A stretch of DNA of 64,000 nucleotides from Simmondsia chinensis (taxonomy: Eukaryota; Streptophyta; Magnoliopsida; Caryophyllales; Simmondsiaceae), in NCBI GenBank assembly GCA_018398585.1, contig JAGTTD010000005.1, positions 35,094,750 through 35,158,749 on the forward strand, read 5' to 3'. Below are positions 57,815-64,000 of the stretch, in pieces. The translations under genes were made by a program, and so were the position numbers. The notes under the pieces are model-generated. The model was given only the letters and a program-made list of their open reading frames with translations. It had not been told where the DNA came from and did no database searches. Position 1 is the first letter of the stretch. The number at the start of each line of letters is the position of its first letter.

Positions 57815-58352
57815 GCCTGTTTGGCCATATTGTGAAAACAATTGCTTTTTTTGTGATTAAATTTTTCACATTGTAAGTGAACGTTCTCGTTGTAAAATAT
57901 TTTTAATGTTCTTGTTTATGCTTTCCTACTTTTGTTCAAAAACAGAAAACAACCTGTGTTTTTATCTGGAAGTGCTTTTGCATTTTTCCTAAACACCTTA
58001 GAAAACTCAAAAGAAGCAAATTCAGTTCAAAACACCCTTTCTTCTTCATAAAAGCTTGGCTAAACAGATACTGGGACGTGTTTGGTTAAGTCGTGAAAGA
58101 ACTTTTATTTCAGAACTTTTTTTAGAAGCACTTTCATAAAAGTGCTTACAATAGGTGTAAAAAATTTTTTATTTTTGTTTCTACTTCTATTCCAAAGAAA
58201 TATTATTTTTTGCCTGCTTAAAAGTGGAAAAACGACTTTTCTTTTGTTTAAAAACACTTTCCGTTTTGGTCTGAAACACCCCCATATCCTAAAATGTGTT
58301 TTACCTGGAAAAAAAAAATTCAATAAAGAAGTTTGACCAAACAAACCTGTAG
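57815..58352. mobile_element. Pair of TGTTTGG MITEs in intron 8, copy 2
   Basis: Counterparts of 20900-21157 and 21160-21440: GCCTGTTTGGCCATATTG to AAGCTTGGCTAAACAGAT, then GGGACGTGTTTGGTTAAGTC to TTTGACCAAACAAACC. Confidence 0.55.
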
Positions 58353-58413
58353 TATCCTAGTCTTTGTTTATTCAGAACTGACAAGGCGATTCTCATTTTT
58401 CTCTACGAACTAG

Positions 58414-58996
58414 GTTGCCAATTTGCATACTTTTCCAAAAGATTTCTGCTTCCCTGAGCATGTCAGCCTCAGGCAACGGTACGTATTTATTTTGATTTTG
58501 TTGGAACTGAGAAAATGTGTTTTTTCACATTGCTTAATAATTTAATCGCAGTAAATTTGTGTGTATGTTAAAATGTGACAAAATATAGCAAACACGGTCA
58601 TTTGGCCCTTTTGGTATTATTTTTTATTTGCAATCGTTTGGTTGCTCAATATTTTGTGAAACAAAATATAGTAACCGACAATAGAAGTGATAATAAACAA
58701 ATTGCATTGGTGCGTTTCGTTTTTTCTCGAGTTGAATGTCATATCAGATACTTTGCTGAGGCTGGCCAAGACCTCAAGCCTGGCAGCCCCAACTAGTTGA
58801 GGGCACCTTTAAAAATTAGTTATATTAGGAATTTGTCGTGTATCATCATTCATAATTTAGAGAAATAATGATTTACCTATAATACATTATTAACAATAAC
58901 ACAAATGAACATATAATAATATAAAGAACTCATAAGAACATATAGCAATTAACTGATATTATGTAGATACGCACTGTTGGGGAACAACTTAACCAT
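58414..58996 (+). other. DNMT2: DNMT2 copy 2, exon 9 and truncated exon 10
   Basis: Exon 9 (58414-58478) encodes the same VANLHTFPKDFCFPEHVSLR as copy 1. Exon 10 starts at 58967 (YALLGNNLT) and breaks after about 30 bp, where unrelated sequence begins. Confidence 0.9.
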
Positions 58997-60073
58997 TAAT
59001 TGATATTATCGTAGAATGTAATCGATGCCATAATTGGTTGGCCAAAAATACACTAAAAAGGACAACAAACTTGAGAAAAAATGACAGGGGTTATCAAAAT
59101 ATCAAAGCTTCAAGGGTCCTGACGACTTGAGATTTAAGCATTATCACTACAAAGAAGAACTTCCGCATTTTTACTCTTTTGCAACGTCCTTCGGAGAAGG
59201 CTAAATCGGAGGTTTGAGAAGTCTAAGTCTTCTATTCTATTATATATCCGTTGCAATAAGTATTTGGTTGCTTTTGCTGGAGTTGTATGAGATGAAATTC
59301 TCCTATGATTCTAAGAGGAGTCGTGTGGTTTATCTATCTTAATAAAGTCTATTAGTTTGAAGAACATCTGAAGATTCATGCGATTGCAGATGATGTAACT
59401 AGTAAACATATTCCTCATGTAAAGATATTTTATTATCTACAAGGAATTATGCTTGCTTTTTTTTTTTTTTTTTTTTTTCCGTACACTACGGGGTTCATGA
59501 TGCTGGTGGAATGTAGATGTGGAGTATCAGTTTAATAATTAGGGCATATTTGGTTTGAAGGTAACCTTGTTTTACTCTTGTTTGGTTTTGGGTAAAAATT
59601 TGGACCTTTCTACCTCTCATATAGGGTTAAAAATTCATTGTCTACCAGCCACCACCGGTTGTCGTTTGTTATCTTAGGTCATCGCTACCGATGGCAAGAG
59701 TTAAAAATTCGTTGTCTACCAGCCACCACTGGTTGTCATTTGTTGTCACAGCTCATCACTACCGATGGTCGTTCCACCACCTATCTCTTGCCATCACCGG
59801 CCATCTTGACCACGCAATGTGACCCTACCTATTAGAAGCAGCAGCTAGTTTTGCCATCACTAATGTTCGTTCTGCTGCCTACTTCCGGCCAACTTCACCA
59901 CGTGATGAGACCCCGGCTCTTTGAGAGGAGCAGTGGCCAGCTTCACCACCGCCCACCAATGTTTGTTGTCATGACCATCACCATCGTTGTTTCGTTCTCC
60001 AATTCTTGTATGAGCATCCATCATCCACTGACTCTACACCGTCGCCAATCATTGCTTGTACCACCTTCCATCT
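58997..60073. other. Unassigned DNA right of the duplication
   Basis: T-run at 59457-59478. Two diverged direct repeats (from about 59630 and 59703) share TTGTCTACCAGCCACCAC and ATCrCTACCGATGG. Further degenerate CCACC/GGTTG words run to 60060. No gene. Confidence 0.5.
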
Positions 60074-60454
60074 AGGGGTGTAATTGAGTCAAGCCGAGCC
60101 GAGTGTCTCAATACTTGACTCGAACTCAATTAACTACTCGGGTACTCGAGCTTGTATTCAAACTCAATTCGAGTAGTTAAATTTACTCGATCCTGATTAA
60201 CTACTCGACTCGAATACTTGTTTATTGTGCATATGAACGTTCAACAAATTAGCTATAATATTATTTAACACACTTCAACATTAGTTATGCTCAAAATGGA
60301 TACTCAATTATTGTCAACACTATATTTTAATATTGTCCACACTTGAACAAATTAGCTCTCTCTGCTCTTTATATGCTGTTTTGCTTTTACCTTTACATTT
60401 GCTTTTTACCTTTTACCTCTTACTCTGCCTATTATACTTCTATGACCCCATGCG

Positions 60455-60565
60455 ATCCCATGCGTACATGCCTATTTACCTAGCTACTTACTTGCTTACA
60501 TGATTACATGCATACATGCTTACTTGTTTAGTATGACCTCTACACTCTACATGCTATTTACATGT
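60455..60565. repeat. TACATG-rich low-complexity tract
   Basis: Irregular repetition of TACATG, TTACTTG and CATGC words over about 110 bp. Confidence 0.6.
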
Positions 60566-60596
60566 TATGCATAACTATCAACTATCAAATATAAAG

Positions 60597-60740
60597 TTGG
60601 GGTCCTTTGAAATAGTATCGCATCAGGGTATCACCCTGATGGTGTAAGGCTGCATACATCCTACCCCTTCCAGACCCTGCGAAAGCGGGAGCCATTGAGG
60701 CACTGGGTGGTTGTTGTTGTTGTTGTTGTACTATATTTTA
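60597..60740 (+). mobile_element. LINE 3' tail
   Basis: TTGGGGTCCTTTGAAATAG, GTAAGGCTGCATACATCC, CCAGACCCTGCGAAAGCGGG, AGCCATTGAGGCACTGGGTG and (GTT)n: every block of the LINE tail in order. No RT precedes it. Confidence 0.8.
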
Positions 60741-61031
60741 ATAATACAAATATAAATTATCGTTATATTAATAGCAAATATGACCTAAGTTTTAAAAAAT
60801 ACAAGCAAACCAAATACAAGTTTTTTTACTCTTATCATAAATGTAACATGTCATCTTTTAAAAGGAATTTAATCTTCCTTCTTTCATTTTACTATTAATG
60901 TCACAAGTAATCTATTTCAAAGGAAAATAATATACAAGAACTACTTCATACGAGTCGAGTATCGAGTCGAGTATTTAATTGAGTATCGAGTCAAGTAGTT
61001 CACTACTCAACTCATACTCGTTTATTAATCG

Positions 61032-62413
61032 TGTTAGGAACAGTGTTCTGAAATTCAAATTTATTTTGGATACATTACCTTAATTAATAAATAAAATTGA
61101 AGTTTCAGTCATTTTATAGTTAAATTTGTGTATGTGAACATTTATACTACATATGATTTTCTTTTTGGGAAGCATCCATGAGATGGGTGTAAACCTCAAA
61201 CTACAATTTACATGTTTGTTTTAAGTGGTTTATGAGATTAAGCCACATATAGACTTGGAACAAATGGTATGGATTGTTGTTTGAAAGACTCGTAATCGAA
61301 GACAAGTTTGGACCACTTGTATGTTAAGACTATAACGTGACACTTTAGATGACTTGTCTTAGTCATGAGGATGGAGCTTCAAAAATGTTAAGTTAGTGTG
61401 TTTAATAAGATTGGCATATTGAGTTGGACCATGTGGATTACTTATTTCTAAACTACTATCGGAGATGAGTGATTCATATTGTGTTGTTTGAACGACGAAT
61501 CTAAATTCTGCGGGTATTCTGGACTTGAGCATAGAGCGTTAGTTACTTTGGTGTACTATAAGTAAAGTCTAAATACATGACTAAAATTTCATAGTGGCGT
61601 GAAGGGTGACAAGGATCAGGTATTTGATAGGGAATCTATAGTCTCTTATAAGATACAAATGTCCCCTTAGTTGATTCGCAAATATTTGAATAGTTCGAAA
61701 TCTTTGGCCAAAGTATTTCAAGTGTTTGACATTTGGACTTTATACTATGAATATGTTCAAGTATAAATGAATTATTCAGTAAAGGGCGAGTTAGTAACTA
61801 TTGGAGAAGCTGTGAGAACGATAATGGTAGTGGTTATATTTATCCTTGTCATACACATCTAGTGAAGGAGTTGTTATTATCAATACAGTCTATTAGAGAA
61901 TATTGAATAAAGAATTTAAGTATGGAGTGCAGTGAGATTTATTTAGTGAAATTAAGTCTTATTAAATGGTAATTAAATTATTTCATGAGATAATTAATTT
62001 AACCCATTTAGAGCTAGATTTAAATTGTCCCTGAGGTCCTTGCGCAAGCCTTTGTATTTATTGCTATCAGAAAAATATTAAAGTATTCCTGAGATGAATT
62101 ATTTATCCATAAGATGAGTAAAGTTAATTTTGCCAAACATTATTCAAGAGATGAATAAAATTAAAAATTATAAAATAAAATAATTTTAGGAAATTAAAAT
62201 TCATAAGATGAATTTTTACATGTGGGAAACAAAGCAAAACAAAAAAAAATTAAAATGGCTCTTAAAACAGCGATCGGCGTACTTCTCTGGCAGCCAATCA
62301 GCACGCGGCCCCTTTCGCACGCTGAGGCTGCCCGGGGGTGATCCGCACGTTCGGACGCGGACTAATAGAAATGCGCTATGTGGCACGTGTTTTGAACAAG
62401 TAAAAGGGCGCAG
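61032..62413 (+). mobile_element. Copia LTR, left part
   Basis: Begins TGTTAGGAACAGTGTTCTG and aligns with 26175-27545 with moderate divergence. It carries extra bases around 62085-62150. Cut at 62413 by a gypsy LTR. Whether it is a solo LTR or belongs to a full element beyond the window cannot be seen. Confidence 0.8.
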
Positions 62414-62640
62414 TGTTACAATCAACTAGATTGTAATCTAATTAGGGCAAGATATATGAGTTAGGGTGAGATGAGGGGAGAGTTAGAAGAAGGAGATGAG
62501 AGGAGAGAGAAAGAGATGGGAAGAAGATTATTTTTGCATTACCCACAAATGAGAGCCCAAGGCCCTATTTATACAAAACAATCACACTCAATCTGAATAC
62601 ATCGCTTTATCATACTATATCGATAAGATGCTACACATCA
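62414..62640 (-). mobile_element. Ty3/gypsy 3' LTR (227 bp)
   Basis: On the minus strand it starts TGATGTGTAGCATC and ends GATTGTAACA (TG...CA), preceded by the polypurine-like CTCGTCGGGGGGGTAA. The short LTR and neighbouring chromodomain fit a chromovirus. Confidence 0.85.
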
Positions 62641-64000
62641 TTACCCCCCCGACGAGAGCTTCCTTGTCCTCAAGGAAGGAAAGTGGGATAACACAGACGA
62701 AACTCGTAGCAATCCTCCCAAGTGGCGTCTTCAACACCATGATCCATCCATTTGATGAGAAATTGAGTAACAGCTTGATTCTTCACCAGTCGACGGTCTA
62801 AAACTGCCTCAGGAGTCCATGGATGACCCGGTAAGTGAGGAAGAACGCTTGGGTGCCAATCCGAGACCGTGCCCACATGTCTTCGCAAGTTCTATCACAC
62901 GGTATGGATCGAAATACTTGGCAGCCAGCTTGTGATTCGAGCTATGTTGAATCGAAGACTGATAATAAGGCTGTAATTTCAGAAACACCCAATCACCCAC
63001 GGCAAATTGGCGCTCCAAGTGATGTGTGTGAGCAAGATGCTTCATCCGAACTTGGGCTCGAGAAAGGTGATGCTTGAGTAATTAGATTGCCTCCTCCCGA
63101 GCTACAAGGGTGCGGTCCACCTCTTGAACCTCGGTTTCACCCTGAATATACGGAATGAGGAGGGGGGGCGGTTGCCCATACAAGATCTCATATGGGGTTG
63201 ACTGGATAGCGGACTGAAAGGACGTGTTGTACCACCATTCAGCCATCGGAACATACGTGGACCAAGAAGAAGGCATATCAAAGCATCTCAAATATGTCTC
63301 GAGACTGCGATTTACAACCTCAGTCTGCCCGTCCGTTTCGGGGTGGTACCCCGAGGACATATTCAAGTCAACGCCTAAGACACGAAGCAATTCCTCCCAA
63401 AAAAGGCTAAGGAAAACAGAATCTCGGTCAGACACAATATCTCGCGGTAAATCATGCAAACAAAAAACAGAATCCAGAAATACCCTAGCCACAGTCTCCA
63501 CTGAACAAGGATGCGTAAGTGTCATAAAGTGAGCATATTTGCTCAAGCAATCAACCACCACGAATAGGGAATCGTGCCCATGAGACCGAGGGAGCCCATC
63601 GATAAAATCCATCAAAATAGAGCTCCAAACGGTAACCAGGATCGGTAGTGGCTGAAGTAACCCTGGGTAAGGAGCGTTATCAGCCTTGCAATGTTGCCAC
63701 GCGGCGCACTCGGAGATGAATTGGTGAACATCTCTACGCATACCCTTCCAATAGAAAAAACTACTTAGCTTCCGAAAGGTAACATCAACACCTTAGTGGC
63801 CTCCAACGACCGATGAATGATAGAGCTCGAAAATACGACGACGAAGTGTCACATTCGGTCCCACAACCAATCGGCCAAATTTGCGCAGCTCACCATTGTA
63901 CCATACAAGTGCGGGATGAGATTTAGGATCACAATGCAATTCATGAATTAGCTTCTGCATAGATGGGTCAAGCACACAAGACTCACGGACTTCATACAGT
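62641..64000 (-). pseudogene. Ty3/gypsy integrase-chromodomain region (runs off edge)
   Basis: C-terminal part of a chromovirus-type gypsy pol, read right to left. An H2C2 zinc region (LYHSSVVGGH then CAAWQHCK) has TAA at 63793-63795 in place of the usual Ser codon. The integrase core at about 63640-63230 has Asp in ILMDFIDGLPRS, Asp in DIVSDRDSVFLSLFWEELL and Glu in SGYHPETDGQTEVVNRSLET, so the DDE triad is intact. Then come a GPY-like segment (FAVGDWVFLKLQPYYQ, KLAAKYFDPYRVIE) and a chromodomain (AVLDRRLVKNQAVTQFLIKW, DATWEDCYEF; about 62825-62700). A frameshift or deletion near 62885 separates the GPY segment from the chromodomain. The RT lies beyond the window. Confidence 0.9.

Larger units (their letters stand above)
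34564..58996 (+). repeat. Segmental duplication, copy 2
   Basis: Colinear with 510-22079. It is longer because of the hAT insertion (38098-41540) and a 977-bp inserted block (42164-43140), and shortened by a 956-bp deletion in the PPR gene and others within the LINE. The left edge abuts the broken polyprotein. The right edge lies in DNMT2 exon 10. Confidence 0.97.
47916..58996 (+). pseudogene. DNMT2: DNMT2 (TRDMT1) pseudogene, copy 2
   Basis: Second unprocessed copy of the tRNA cytosine-38 methyltransferase gene. Exons: 47916-47998, 48095-48205, 53075-53168, 53674-53792, 54145-54267, 55797-56112, 57022-57094, 57697-57768, 58414-58478 and 58967 to about 58996. The start codon ATG is present (MEEGLRKSEQNDGES). 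Lesions: 1-bp deletion in exon 1 shortly before motif I; GIGSM for GIGGM; no AG acceptor at exon 3; exon 4 acceptor TTTTTAG changed to TTTTTTG; motif VI Asn changed to Ser (FAESVVGFE); 22-bp deletion in exon 7; TAG at 57730-57732 in exon 8; exon 10 truncated by the duplication boundary. Exons 5 and 6 are open, unlike copy 1. Not functional. Confidence 0.95.
60074..61031. mobile_element. GAGCC/ACTCG-type DNA element, interrupted
   Basis: Starts TAGGGGTGTAATTGAGTCAA then GCCGAGCCGAG, with many ACTCGA words. The matching right-hand words (GAGTCGAGTATCGAGTCGAG, 60950-61020) resume before the copia LTR cuts it at 61031. A LINE tail sits inside. Confidence 0.55.

Noticed and set aside
59638..60075. 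Short frames rich in His, Pro and Thr
   Set aside because: They arise from degenerate CCACC/GGTTG repeats and show no family features.
1..64000. A novel multi-gene defence or metabolic system
   Set aside because: No set of open, co-oriented genes exists. All coding sequence belongs to two decayed host genes or transposable elements.

Overview
The window is plant nuclear DNA, AT-rich and crowded with transposons. Evidence: two plant-type genes with introns or plant-only domains (a DYW-class pentatricopeptide repeat protein and the tRNA methyltransferase DNMT2), plant LTR retrotransposons (Ty1/copia, and Ty3/gypsy with a chromodomain), a plant hAT transposon, a LINE ending in (TTG)n, many MITE-like elements and a plastid 23S rRNA scrap. 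It is probably an angiosperm; I cannot name the species. I see no intact, clearly functional host gene.

The backbone is a direct segmental duplication. Copy 1 spans about 510-22079 and copy 2 about 34564-58996, with 12.5 kb between them. Each copy carries, on the + strand, a MEF8-like PPR-DYW gene followed about 8-10 kb later by a ten-exon DNMT2 gene. I count 19 differences in the 316 bp of DNMT2 exon 6, about 6% divergence. All four gene copies are broken, mostly by different lesions. Copy 1 DNMT2 has lost its start codon and has stops in exons 5 and 6. Copy 2 has a frameshift in exon 1, a lost splice acceptor at exon 4, a 22-bp deletion in exon 7, a stop in exon 8 and a truncated exon 10. 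Both lack an AG acceptor at exon 3. The PPR gene has lost the catalytic part of DYW in copy 1 and all PPR and DYW sequence in copy 2.

After the duplication the copies diverged structurally. A 3.4-kb hAT element with 8-bp target duplications landed in copy 2 and left a clean empty site in copy 1. A LINE 3' tail landed in copy 1 and left an empty site in copy 2. A 977-bp block almost identical to copy 1 was inserted in copy 2 beside its own diverged counterpart, which suggests recent template-copied repair between the copies.

Region by region: 1-509, plastid 23S scrap, AT repeat, possible LTR edge. 510-22079, copy 1. 22129-28400, decayed copia material with a complete 2-kb LTR and an array of covarying hairpins. 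28400-34563, AT-rich DNA, a third copy of a long-inverted-repeat element and a broken minus-strand retroelement polyprotein. 34564-58996, copy 2. 58997-61031, low-complexity DNA and a GAGCC-rich element. 61032-62413, a second copia LTR, cut by a minus-strand chromodomain gypsy element that runs off the right edge.
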